The notes beneath the pieces are model-generated. The model had not been told where the DNA came from. It ran no database searches and was given only the letters and a program-made list of their open reading frames with translations. The position numbers and the translations under genes were made by a program. A DNA stretch of 64,000 nt from JAAYUJ01 sp963698165 (GTDB lineage Bacteria > Desulfobacterota > Syntrophobacteria > Syntrophobacterales > Syntrophobacteraceae), in contig CAVOPT010000012.1 in assembly GCA_963698165.1 (NCBI GenBank), forward strand, positions 185,367-249,366, read 5' to 3'. Numbering within the stretch: the first letter of the stretch is position 1; each line of letters begins with the position of its first letter. This document shows, piece after piece, positions 1 through 7,881 of this stretch.

Positions 1-1944
1 CTCCTTGGCGGCAAACCCGGACAGGAGGGCCACGTTGGTCCGCCAGTCAAAGCCCGTCCAGCGGGTAGCGGCCTCCATGGCGTTTCCAATCCTCCCCGCA
101 ATGGAGTTCTTCAAACCCGCCTGCGCTTCCGCGCCGTCGATGGCCCGGAGCTCCTCCCGAAGGGTTGCGAGCCGCGGTGGGATTCCACTGTCCCCACTCC
201 CTCCATTCAGGAGAATCTGCCGATCTCCTTCCGAAACCTGCGAAAGGACGTTTCGCCGCTTTTCCTCGAAACGCTCCCTCGCCTGCTCTCCCTGCTGGGG
301 AAAAACCATCAGGGCCCAGAAAAGGATGGAAAAGGCGAGAATGATGGTCCCCGCCTTATGGATGTACTGCCACGTGCGCTCCCACGTGTGGATGAGCAGG
401 CCCTTGAACGTGGGAAGCCGATACGGGGGGAGCTCCAGGAGAAAGGGGGTACTGGGACCCCGGAGAATCGTGGAGCGCATGAACCTGGCCATGACCAGCG
501 CCACGGCCCAGGAGAGGAGCGTGAGGACGAACATCATGCCGGCGTGATTCGAGGCGAAGAAAGCCGCAATGAGCATGGCATAAACCGGGAATTTGGCCCC
601 ACAGTTCATGAAGGGCGCTGTCAGGACAGTCGCCAGCCGCTCCCGGGAGCTACGCAGGGTCCGGGTGGCCATAACGCCTGGCACCGCACACCCCCCGGCG
701 ATGCCCCCCGAAATGATGTAAGCCATGACCGAATTCCCGTGGAGCCCGAAAAGCCGGAAGATCCGGTCCAGCATGTAGGCCACCCGAGCCAGATAGCCGG
801 TATCCTCCAGGAACGCGATGGCCAGGAACATGAACAGGATCAGGGGCACAAAACCCATGACCCCTCCCACTCCATCGATGATACCGGAGATGATGAGAGA
901 CTTGAGGAGGCCTGCTGGAAGAACGGAGTCGGCAAAAAGGCCCAGGGCGGCGAAACCCTTTTCAATCCAATGAACGGGGAGCTGACTGTAGTTGAAGGTG
1001 AACTGATAGACGACGTAGAGGATGCAGAGCATGATGACGGGGCCGAAGAACCGGTTCGTCAACACGCGATCGAGCTGATCCGTCAGGAACAGACGGTCGG
1101 CCTTCCGGTTTTGTCTGACCACCCCGTCTTTCAGGAGGGCCGTGATGAAGCCGTAGCGATGATCGGCAATGATTGCCTCGGGATAACTGTCCAGGGTTTT
1201 TCGGAGGTGGTTTCCAACCAGCTCCGCCCTCTCTTCGAGGGCCCTGGAAACCTGGGGATTGGTCTCCTTCCCTCTCGCCATGACCTGTTCGTCGGCTTCC
1301 AGGTATTTGAGGGCCACCCACCGGGGAGGAAAAAGATCCGTCAGGAACTTCGACCCACTGATGACGGCCTCCATCTGGTCCAGAGCGGGGTCGATGTCGG
1401 GCCCGTAGGAGATGTGCAGGGGCTGCCATTGGCGGTTTTGGGATGCAAGCGACGCGGCGGCTTCAAGGAGCTCCTCCTTGCCCCTCCCGGACCGGGCAAT
1501 CGTCGGAACCACAGGGACCTGCAACCGCCGGGACAGTTCCACTGAATCGATCTCGATGCCGCGGCTGATGGCGGCGTCGATCATGTTCAGGGCCAGAGCC
1601 ACGGGGAGACCCAACTCCAGGAGCTGCACGGTGAGGTACAGGTTCCTCTCGAGATTGGACGCATCCACGATGTTGATGACCGCCGCGGGGCACTCCTGAA
1701 CGAGAAAGTCCCTGGCCACCAACTCTTCGAGAGAATAGGCCGTCAGGGAGTAGGTACCCGGCAAGTCCACCAGGCGAATCTGATGGCCGTTCAGGCTGTG
1801 CAAGCCCTCCTTCTTTTCGACCGTGATCCCCGGGTAATTGCCCACATGCTGGCGGGCTCCCGTGATGGCGTTGAAAAGCGTCGTCTTGCCGCAATTGGGA
1901 TTACCGGCCAGGGCAACGAGGAATTCTGAAGGAGAATCATTCAT
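1..1944 (-). CDS. feoB: FeoB ferrous iron transporter, C-terminus cut by window edge
   Basis: Inner-membrane Fe(II) transporter with an N-terminal GTP-binding domain. The minus frame runs open from an ATG at 1944 to base 1, giving 648 residues with no stop, so the 3' end lies outside the window. The start reads MNDSPSEFLVALAGNPNCGK, with the P-loop GNPNCGKT, followed by the NYPGITVE and DLPGTYSL G-motifs. The membrane part holds the family signatures around CAVPGVMATRTL, and the last visible residues are GFAAKE, as in FeoB proteins. The ATG overlaps the stop of feoA (ATGA), so the two are translationally coupled. The protein is intact as far as it can be seen. Confidence 0.93.
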   Translation of the reverse strand, partial: MNDSPSEFLVALAGNPNCGKTTLFNAITGARQHVGNYPGITVEKKEGLHSLNGHQIRLVDLPGTYSLTAYSLEELVARDFLVQECPAAVINIVDASNLERNLYLTVQLLELGLPVALALNMIDAAISRGIEIDSVELSRRLQVPVVPTIARSGRGKEELLEAAASLASQNRQWQPLHISYGPDIDPALDQMEAVISGSKFLTDLFPPRWVALKYLEADEQVMARGKETNPQVSRALEERAELVGNHLRKTLDSYPEAIIADHRYGFITALLKDGVVRQNRKADRLFLTDQLDRVLTNRFFGPVIMLCILYVVYQFTFNYSQLPVHWIEKGFAALGLFADSVLPAGLLKSLIISGIIDGVGGVMGFVPLILFMFLAIAFLEDTGYLARVAYMLDRIFRLFGLHGNSVMAYIISGGIAGGCAVPGVMATRTLRSSRERLATVLTAPFMNCGAKFPVYAMLIAAFFASNHAGMMFVLTLLSWAVALVMARFMRSTILRGPSTPFLLELPPYRLPTFKGLLIHTWERTWQYIHKAGTIILAFSILFWALMVFPQQGEQARERFEEKRRNVLSQVSEGDRQILLNGGSGDSGIPPRLATLREELRAIDGAEAQAGLKNSIAGRIGNAMEAATRWTGFDWRTNVALLSGFAAKE

Positions 1945-2183
1945 GCATCACCTTCCACGACGACAAGGATATGGTCCGCTTCATTGTTTCGCAGAGTGAG
2001 AGTAAAATTCCGCACACGAATGGCCACCGGATCCTTGAGCGGTGCCCGCCCCTGGACTTGAATGGGGGTGCCGGGAACGAGGCCCATGTCCCGAATGCGA
2101 CGGCCAAGCTCCCCTTCCGCCTTCACCTTGGAAATCACTCCCACTTGACCGGCAGCCATGTGCCGAAGCGGAATGGTGGCCAT
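1941..2183 (-). CDS. feoA: FeoA, small SH3-like partner of FeoB
   Basis: An 80-residue FeoA-domain protein. Visible family features are LRHMAAGQVGVISKV, the central GELGRRIRDMGLVPGTPIQV block and the end block RVRNFTLTLRNNEADHILV. FeoA is a cytosolic protein that modulates FeoB. A GGAGGG ribosome binding site lies 6-7 bases before the ATG. The stop overlaps the feoB start. A promoter and a DtxR/IdeR-like box lie just upstream. Confidence 0.93.
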   Translation of the reverse strand: MATIPLRHMAAGQVGVISKVKAEGELGRRIRDMGLVPGTPIQVQGRAPLKDPVAIRVRNFTLTLRNNEADHILVVVEGDA

Positions 2184-2261
2184 GTGTGTCCCTCCGTGTT
2201 CGCTCCGCCCGCCGAGCGGTTGAAACCGTCCGTACCCGTTGACAAGAAAGAAAGCACCGAA

Positions 2262-2290
2262 AAATTAGCTGCACCTAACTCATAAGACAA
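2262..2290 (-). promoter_or_regulatory. Candidate feoAB promoter with DtxR/IdeR-like box
   Basis: On the minus strand, TTGTCT (2290-2285), a 17-bp spacer and TAATTT (2267-2262) form a plausible sigma-70 promoter. The spacer and -10 hold TTAGGTGCAGCTAA (2278-2265), whose ends TTAG/CTAA are inverted and whose left half TTAGGT matches the IdeR/DtxR half-site. An iron-sensing repressor bound here would block feoAB. The box is seen; the regulator is inferred from the known control of feo genes by DtxR-family proteins in other bacteria. Confidence 0.4.
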
Positions 2291-2316
2291 AAAAAGAAGC
2301 GGTGCAAGACCGCTTC
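2289..2316 (-). terminator. Rho-independent terminator after the second feoA
   Basis: Read on the minus strand, GAAGCGGT, a 5-base loop and ACCGCTTC form an 8-bp stem followed by seven T. It should end transcripts coming from the second feoA (2439-2750), making that gene a unit separate from feoAB. Confidence 0.75.
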
Positions 2317-2348
2317 AGCCATATCCGAGCAAAACTTCAAAGGCTATA

Positions 2349-2443
2349 CTTGATTGAGGCGGAAAACCGTCGCTCAGGGTCTCGAAACCCTCCAACCTCG
2401 ACGGGATGGGACGAGGAAGGGTGAACGCACCACCCAAATCAAG
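2349..2443 (-). ncRNA. Candidate folded RNA element between the two feoA genes
   Basis: A nested three-way fold can be drawn. An outer stem CTTGATT/AATCAAG (2349-2355 with 2437-2443) encloses two arms. One is a hairpin GGGTG/CACCC (2419-2423 with 2431-2435). The other is a long arm CCGTCG/CGACGG (2367-2372 with 2399-2404) carrying an inner stem AGGGT/ACCCT (2376-2380 with 2387-2391). Four separate helices in 95 bases is more than expected by chance. The outer stem overlaps the stop codon of the second feoA, so it may be a 3'UTR structure of that gene or a leader. It matches no riboswitch core that I recognise. The strand is chosen from the direction of the genes. Confidence 0.35.
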
Positions 2444-2750
2444 TTTGTGGTGAGCACTGACCGAGTGTCGTGACGAGGATTTTTTCGGAAACCCCCGATC
2501 CCAAGCTCAGGGTGCCCCCCCGGATCTTGACAAGGCAGGGAGACCCACAGCCCGCGCAGAGGAGGTCCATTTCAGCACCGGGGTATATACCCATTGCTGC
2601 CATGCGGGCACACAGATGGCGCCCACCCTTGATGCCGGCAACCCTGAAGCGTTTCCCCGCCGGCGCATCGCTCAGCGGAAGGGTTTGCATGTCCACATCC
2701 GGAAATGATTTGCAGCAATCGGATTCTTTTCGTCGGAAGCACCGCAACAT
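2439..2750 (-). CDS. feoA: Second FeoA-domain protein
   Basis: FeoA-like protein with LPLSDAPAGKRFRVAGI, ARMAAMGIYPGAEMDLL and VKIRGGTLSLGSGVSEKILV. I take the ATG at 2750 (104 residues) because GGAG lies 9 bases upstream. The open frame continues to 2894 but that part is AT-rich and lies in promoter sequence. An alternative start at 2691 would give a normal FeoA length of 84 residues. The protein has extra cysteines (CCKS near the N-terminus; CAGCGSPC in the core) that the downstream FeoA lacks, hinting at metal or redox sensing. It is its own transcription unit, followed by a terminator. Confidence 0.8.
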   Translation of the reverse strand: MLRCFRRKESDCCKSFPDVDMQTLPLSDAPAGKRFRVAGIKGGRHLCARMAAMGIYPGAEMDLLCAGCGSPCLVKIRGGTLSLGSGVSEKILVTTLGQCSPQT

Positions 2751-2785
2751 GAAGTTTCTCCACAATTTGAATTTGACACCATTAA

Positions 2786-2815
2786 TTAGGTACACCAAAC
2801 TTAATGAGGAGTCAA
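2786..2815 (-). promoter_or_regulatory. DtxR/IdeR-like box and -35 upstream of the second feoA
   Basis: The 19-mer TTAGGTACACCAAACTTAA (2786-2804) is an imperfect inverted repeat (TTAGGT...ACTTAA). By my count it matches the IdeR consensus at about 13 of 19 positions. On the minus strand TTGACT (2815-2810) and TACCTA (2792-2787), 17 bp apart, could be the -35 and -10, with the box covering the spacer. A similar box sits over the feoAB promoter. Confidence 0.4.
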
Positions 2816-2913
2816 TAGTCATTTTTTGACCTTCAAATTTTATATCGGCAGAAGAACCGTCGACCCTGACACCCATCTGAGCGGAGCGATTCATGTTCCT
2901 GGAATCCTCTTCC

Positions 2914-3007
2914 GTTATTCCTGCGAGAGCAGAAATCCAGGAAATTCAAGCCACCAGCTGGATGCCGGCGCCTGCCCCGGACCTGATCCCGGGTTCGCCG
3001 GCATGAC
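2914..3007. repeat. REP-type palindromic intergenic element
   Basis: The stretch resembles the dispersed element whose translation reads CESRNPG...PGFAGMT, a palindromic repeat seen in many proteobacterial intergenic regions. The ends ATTCCTGCGAGAGCAG and CGGGTTCGCCGGCATGAC are typical. With the feoA2 promoter region it fills the gap between 2751 and 3060; nothing else is visible there. Confidence 0.5.
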
Positions 3008-3060
3008 GAGGGGTTGCCGCCGGAATCACATAACTTGACACCCGTGTTCCGAGTCATGAC

Positions 3061-5049
3061 ATGGCCACACAGGGGACAATCCCCCGGCAGGACCTGCCGC
3101 CGAAACTCCCGGCTCAGTCGGAATTCCAGGGGGACCTCTCCGAGGGGAACCTCATGGAGCTCCTGCACCGGTGTGCTCATCCGAACCCGTCCATCCGGGA
3201 GGAAGCCCTTGACTTTCTGCTGCACCCTCCGGTCGCCGACGAGGCGTCTTCCACCAGGGATTTCCTCGCCTCTGTGATGAAGAACCCAGCGCTCATCAGG
3301 CATATGCCCGTGCCCGTTGCTGACCTGTTGCTGGACGTGGTTGCACTGACGGGAGTCATTCCCGGGGGCCCGCCCCACGCTGACTTCTTCAGAAAATTCG
3401 TGAACTGCCTCGCCAAAAGGCCCTTTTCAACCTTGCTCGAGAAGGGCGTCCCGTTGAGACCCATCCTTCCTCACATCTCCGGGCGGATTCTCCAGGTCGG
3501 CGGCTCCCCCTTGCGGAGCCCCTGGAACAACAGGTGGCGGCTCCTGCGGAATCACATTCTCGCCATGGGTCGTGAAACCTCGGCAACCGCCCTCACCCTG
3601 AGGGACATCAAAGCGCTCCGGGCAAAGAAGGGAAAACGAGGTCCCGCTCGCGACCGCGGATCGCGTTGGCTCCTCGTCGGGAGGTCTCTCACGCTTCGAG
3701 AGTGGACGGATCCTCGGGCCTCTGCTGAGCTGAATGATTCGGACCATGCACAGGTCGCGTCCACGGAAATGCGTGTCCAAATAAGGACCGTCATTCCCGC
3801 GCCTTCCGCCTGGGGGACCATGGGATCATCGACCATGCGAGTCTGGGAAGAACTCGTGAAAGCCCAGGCGGATGAATTGTCTGCCATTCGAGGGCTCTCG
3901 CGGGCGGTCAGCAAAAAGACGCGCCGCGTCGTGCTGGGACTTCACAACGCAACCCTTGCCGCGGCGGGAGGCTGGGCCTTCGAGGATGTCCTCGCCTCCA
4001 TCACCCCGCCCGCTCTAAGGAAAGGGTTTGCACTGGCCGTCGAGGTAAGGGAGAAGGAACTGCGAAGCGATCTCAAGGCAGCGCCGGTTACCCCCGAGGC
4101 CTTGTGGGCGCGCTGGAATGAGAGGCTCGTGGTCCCACAGCTGCGGCATGGACTCTGGGAAAGCCGTATGCGGGCAACCTTCGATCCCGGCTGGACGGCG
4201 CACCATGAAAGGGAGCTTCGCCTGGCGGAAGGCATCCTCGGCGGGGCGCTTCCGCGGGGCGCCGAGGACGATGCGACGCGCGCCTTACCCGGTGCCGTGG
4301 CCCCGCACCAGAGGCGCGCCGTGGGAGAAATCCTCAAATGGCGCCATCGCCGCGAAAGGCTCTGGTCCGAAGGCTTCCTTCGCCTTGCGGCGTGCATCCT
4401 TGAGGGACAGAGGCTCCTCGCTTCGGGAAGTCTCGATTGCCTGGTCCTCCCCTGGATCGACAAGTTTTTCATCTCCTCTCGCCGGGAAGCGGACTGGGAA
4501 TACCTGCCTCTCATCCTGCAATGCCTGGGCAATATGGAGGCTCAGCCCCTCGTTCTTTTCTGGGAGGACACGTCTCATGCCAGGGACTCGAGCTTCAAAC
4601 TGGCTTTGAATGGAATGAAGAAGCGGGGTCATCCCTTCAGGGGAATCGGTGTGTTCGACGATGGGTCATCCAGACGGGAAGACGCCCTGGACATCATCTG
4701 CCGTGAACATCGCGCCACCGGGCTTTTTGCATTGAGGCCCCTGAACGACACACACAATCCCATCCCCCTGCATCGGCTGTTCGGGGGGCGCGAGGGGCAC
4801 TTCTTTTCCCACTACGACTCGTCATGGAAGGACAATCTCTGCTTCATTTACGCGGGGACCCAGGTCTTTCCACTCCTTTCGGTTCAGTGTGACATGGAGC
4901 CTTTCCCCGCCTGGGTTGTCGCAAATCATCGCAGGATTCCCTTCGGTAAAGCTTTTCGCAACCGCTTGCGCACCAGGGTCCTCGGATTCCGGGATGCCAT
5001 CGATAACCCGTTTTCCCTGCGCTACGCCGAATGGGCCAATCTCCTCTAG
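3061..5049 (+). CDS. Uncharacterised 662-residue protein
   Basis: I do not recognise this protein. It has no signal peptide and no clear membrane segment and is rich in arginine and tryptophan. The N-terminal third looks like helical repeats (SIREEALDFLLHPPVADEAS and following). A middle part reads SKKTRRVVLGLHNATLAAAGG and RHRRERLWSEGFLRLAACIL. The C-terminal third has alpha/beta character with VLPWIDKFFIS, PLVLFWEDTSHA and GIGVFDDGSS, which could be a Rossmann-like fold. The reading frame is intact over 2 kb with coding-like third positions. No good ribosome binding site precedes the ATG, so the true start may lie further in. It stands alone, with the REP element upstream and pcm 300 bp downstream. 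Confidence 0.65.
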   Translation: MATQGTIPRQDLPPKLPAQSEFQGDLSEGNLMELLHRCAHPNPSIREEALDFLLHPPVADEASSTRDFLASVMKNPALIRHMPVPVADLLLDVVALTGVIPGGPPHADFFRKFVNCLAKRPFSTLLEKGVPLRPILPHISGRILQVGGSPLRSPWNNRWRLLRNHILAMGRETSATALTLRDIKALRAKKGKRGPARDRGSRWLLVGRSLTLREWTDPRASAELNDSDHAQVASTEMRVQIRTVIPAPSAWGTMGSSTMRVWEELVKAQADELSAIRGLSRAVSKKTRRVVLGLHNATLAAAGGWAFEDVLASITPPALRKGFALAVEVREKELRSDLKAAPVTPEALWARWNERLVVPQLRHGLWESRMRATFDPGWTAHHERELRLAEGILGGALPRGAEDDATRALPGAVAPHQRRAVGEILKWRHRRERLWSEGFLRLAACILEGQRLLASGSLDCLVLPWIDKFFISSRREADWEYLPLILQCLGNMEAQPLVLFWEDTSHARDSSFKLALNGMKKRGHPFRGIGVFDDGSSRREDALDIICREHRATGLFALRPLNDTHNPIPLHRLFGGREGHFFSHYDSSWKDNLCFIYAGTQVFPLLSVQCDMEPFPAWVVANHRRIPFGKAFRNRLRTRVLGFRDAIDNPFSLRYAEWANLL

Positions 5050-5112
5050 GCGATCAGGGCCCACTGCTTCCCGAACACTCCCGTGAAGGGCTGCCGGTTC
5101 CTTAAAAAGTGT

Positions 5113-5141
5113 TTGACATAACTGCTGATTTGCCATTAATT
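5113..5141 (+). promoter_or_regulatory. Candidate promoter upstream of pcm
   Basis: A perfect -35 TTGACA (5113-5118) with TTAATT 17 bp downstream (5136-5141). It lies in the 295-bp gap between the orphan protein and pcm and could drive pcm and the two genes behind it. Confidence 0.4.
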
Positions 5142-5344
5142 CTATAAGGTCTGGCCACCGTTTTGAGAAAACCCGACCGATGGTTTTTCGCTCCTTGTCG
5201 GCGCGCCTCGTGGGTGGGCGATCGAGGTCCGGAGTTTCCCCGGAGTGCCCTGAGGGGCTTTTGGGAGGGGGTAACGTCGGGCTCCAGCTGAAATCAGTCA
5301 TGACCGCAGCCAGTTGATTCCTTGCACAAGGATCTCCGGAGCAG

Positions 5345-6031
5345 ATGGTGTGGCGCAGAATCCTATCTCGAGGTTTGAAGCGGGGAATGGTCAATTTTCA
5401 GAAAGCTCGTGATCGAATGGTTGAGTCGCAGCTGGTGAGCCGCGGGATCCATGACCCCAGGGTGCTTGCGGCCATGCGCAAGGTGCCGAGGCACCTCTTT
5501 GTAGACGAAGCCCTGCAGGAACAGGCCCACAGCGACCACCCCCTGCCCATCGGTGAGAAACAGACCATCTCCCAGCCGTACATCGTCGCCCTCATGTCGG
5601 AGGCCCTCGAGCTCAAGGGCCACGAAAAGGTGCTGGAGATAGGCACGGGGTCCGGCTACCAGGCAGCCGTTCTGGCAGAGCTCGCCAATCGGGTCTTTTC
5701 CATTGAGCGTTTCCCGGCCCTCGCTTTTCGGGCCAATCAAGTTTTGCAGAAACTGGGTTACAGGAACGTCATCATTCGGGTCGGGGACGGCACCCTCGGG
5801 TGGCCCGACGACGCTCCTTTCGACGGCATCGTGATCACGGCGGGAACCCCCAAGATACCACAGCCCCTGGTTGATCAGCTCTTCATGGGAGGCCGCCTCG
5901 TGGTGCCGGTGGGAGACCGCCTCTCCCAGGATCTCATCCTCGTGCAGCGGGTTCCCGAAGGCATCAACAAGACCGATCTGGGGGGAGTGCGTTTCGTGGA
6001 TCTCGTCGGCAAGTGGGGTTGGGGGGATTAG
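5345..6031 (+). CDS. pcm: Protein-L-isoaspartate O-methyltransferase
   Basis: S-adenosylmethionine-dependent repair enzyme that methylates L-isoaspartyl residues in aged proteins. Family motifs are visible in order: ARDRMVESQLVSRGI, VPRHLFVDEA, the active-site region GEKQTISQPYIVALM, the SAM motif I VLEIGTGSGYQAAVLAEL, and FDGIVITAGTPKIPQPLVDQL. The usual start would be MVNFQKARDRMVES at 5387 (214 residues). The ATG at 5345 adds 14 residues and has GGAG only 3 bases before it. Neither start has an ideal ribosome binding site, so the start is open. It is followed after 2 bases by the LOG-like gene. Confidence 0.92.
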   Translation: MVWRRILSRGLKRGMVNFQKARDRMVESQLVSRGIHDPRVLAAMRKVPRHLFVDEALQEQAHSDHPLPIGEKQTISQPYIVALMSEALELKGHEKVLEIGTGSGYQAAVLAELANRVFSIERFPALAFRANQVLQKLGYRNVIIRVGDGTLGWPDDAPFDGIVITAGTPKIPQPLVDQLFMGGRLVVPVGDRLSQDLILVQRVPEGINKTDLGGVRFVDLVGKWGWGD

Positions 6032-6033
6032 AC

Positions 6034-6516
6034 ATGCGAGCCCCGCTCATTGCGGTGATAGGCGCGGGGACCTGTTCTCCGGAGGTCGAGGCACTGGCCG
6101 CGGAAATCGGCGCCGAGATCGCCCGAAGCGGATCCACTCTCATCTGCGGGGGGCTGGGGGGCGTGATGACGGCGGCGGCCCGGGGCGCAAAGGAGGCGGG
6201 GGGAGTCACCATCGGCATCCTGCCCGGACCTTCAACCGAAGCGGCAAATCCCTACATCGACTTCGCCGTGGCAACCGACATGGGGCAGGCCAGGAACGTC
6301 ATCATTGTGCAGACGGCCGATGCGCTGATTGCGGTGGCCGGCGGCTACGGCACACTTTCCGAGATCGCCCTGGCTCTCAAGATCGGCAAACAGGTGGTCG
6401 CCCTGCAACCCCAGTTCACCGTTGCCGGAGTGAAGGTCGTGCAGGAACCGAGGGAAGCGGTGGATGAAGCATTGAACATTTTGTCGGAAGGCCGCGCTTC
6501 GGCCCCTGAATTGTGA
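6034..6516 (+). CDS. LOG/TIGR00725-type Rossmann protein
   Basis: A 160-residue protein of the SLOG/lysine-decarboxylase-like family. Visible are the N-terminal strand IAVIGAGTCSPEVEALA, the loop STLICGGLGGVMTAAARGA and the family signature VAGGYGTLSEIALALKIGK, in which PGGxGTxxE of classic LOG proteins is replaced by AGGYGTLSE. Relatives include nucleoside-monophosphate phosphoribohydrolases and nucleotide-binding proteins of unknown role. The start at 6034 follows GGGGTTGGGGGG and comes 2 bases after pcm, so the two are co-transcribed. The substrate cannot be told from sequence. Confidence 0.82.
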   Translation: MRAPLIAVIGAGTCSPEVEALAAEIGAEIARSGSTLICGGLGGVMTAAARGAKEAGGVTIGILPGPSTEAANPYIDFAVATDMGQARNVIIVQTADALIAVAGGYGTLSEIALALKIGKQVVALQPQFTVAGVKVVQEPREAVDEALNILSEGRASAPEL

Positions 6517-6544
6517 TTTCCCTTCTCCCGTTCGAGGTCCATCA

Positions 6545-7663
6545 ATGGATCATTCCATGCCAGACCCTTTGGAGGGCACGCACCCCGGCGGGCCTCAAGA
6601 CATCGACCCCTCGTGTTCCGAACTGAAGCAGGAGAACGAAGAGCTCAGGAAAGAACTGGCGGGGGTGCTGGAGATGGCCGCGGCCAACGAGAGAATCTGG
6701 CGCCAGTTCGCTGAGATCGAGCGCCTCCTGTTTCGCACCCGCGAACTGGACCAGCTGGCCAGGGATCTTCTCCGCGAGATGAAAGAGAGGTTCCAGCCCG
6801 ACCAGGCGGTTCTCCTTCCGTGCCACCCGGATCTGCTGGAGCGCTTCTTTCCGGAGATATCCCGGGAGAGCGAACCGGTCTGCGAAGGCGCCTGGATTCT
6901 GCCGCTTCCCCTGGAAAAGGCCAGTTCCCTCTGCAGGACTTCTTCCAAGCCCTTCATGATGTCACGGGAGGAAATCGACGGTCTGGTTTGCTTCTTTCCG
7001 GAAGGCGCCGCCCCCATCCGCTCCGGTGTGATGATTCCACTGGTCATCCACCAGGTTCTCTACGGAGGTCTCTTCCTCGGGAGCATCGACGAAGGGCGCT
7101 ATCGCCCCAAGGACGGAACCGATCTGCTGGAGCAGCTCGGCTTGAAGATCGCCCTCTGCATGGACAACTGCCTGACTTACGAAAGGGTGAAGGACTTCGC
7201 CATCCAGGACTCGGTGACGGGACTGCTCAATTTCTTCCAGATCCACACGATCCTTGAGCGCTTCTTCAGGAAGGCGAGACGTAAAAAGACCTCCCTTTCG
7301 GTTTTTCTCATCCATCTTCGCTTTCTCAGCAATGTTCAGGATCAACTCGAAATTCGAAACGCAATCCTCAAGCACACGGCAGACCTGCTGTCGGAGATTC
7401 TTCCCAGGGGAGAGACAACCCTGGGCCGGCACGGAAGTGACGAGTTTCTGGTGGTGCTGCCGGACGTCACCGGCGACGAGGCGAAGGAAGTGGCCCCCTA
7501 CTTGATCCACATGATCCGCAAATCGCCTTACAAGCACGAGAAGACCGCCATCCTGATCCAGGCGATCATCGGGGTCGGAACCCTGCGGGAGGAGATGCAG
7601 CAGGCCCAGGAGCTCCTCGATGCCGCCTACGTCGACTTGGTCCGCATGAAGTCCAGTGCCTGA
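6545..7663 (+). CDS. Coiled-coil, GAF-like and degenerate GGDEF protein
   Basis: A 372-residue cytosolic signalling-type protein. Residues about 25-60 form a coiled coil (KQENEELRKELAGVLEM). Residues about 60-215 look like a GAF sensor domain ending in GVMIPLVIHQVLYGGLFLGS. The C-terminal third is a GGDEF fold, with QDSVTGLLNFFQIHTILE at its start and GRHGSDEFLVVLPD at the active-site loop. The loop is GSDEF rather than GGDEF, and the metal/substrate block usually written IDxDxFKxxND is replaced by FLIHLRFLSNVQD. It is therefore probably not an active diguanylate cyclase and may bind c-di-GMP or GTP or serve as a scaffold. It lies 28 bases behind the LOG-like gene. Confidence 0.82.
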   Translation: MDHSMPDPLEGTHPGGPQDIDPSCSELKQENEELRKELAGVLEMAAANERIWRQFAEIERLLFRTRELDQLARDLLREMKERFQPDQAVLLPCHPDLLERFFPEISRESEPVCEGAWILPLPLEKASSLCRTSSKPFMMSREEIDGLVCFFPEGAAPIRSGVMIPLVIHQVLYGGLFLGSIDEGRYRPKDGTDLLEQLGLKIALCMDNCLTYERVKDFAIQDSVTGLLNFFQIHTILERFFRKARRKKTSLSVFLIHLRFLSNVQDQLEIRNAILKHTADLLSEILPRGETTLGRHGSDEFLVVLPDVTGDEAKEVAPYLIHMIRKSPYKHEKTAILIQAIIGVGTLREEMQQAQELLDAAYVDLVRMKSSA

Positions 7664-7760
7664 TGAAGCAACCCCCTGCGGCGTTTGCCGCTGTTTCAGA
7701 ATACCCACTTGCCCGTTGCTTTTCCGAACCCCATATGCTAGGGGAACACAGTTCACGTGT

Positions 7761-7839
<79 letters not shown>

Positions 7840-7881
7840 ACTTATCATTGATTTCGGTTAGTTGCAGGGATTTGCTCCGTT

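Noticed and set aside
5..1545. Long plus-strand ORFs over the first 1.5 kb
   Set aside because: They lie opposite the feoB frame, which carries clear family motifs; the plus-strand translations have no motif and are shadows.
2349..2443. Known riboswitch (c-di-GMP, SAM, cobalamin, TPP, fluoride) in the feo region
   Set aside because: None of the conserved core sequences of these classes is present; only a set of helices can be shown.
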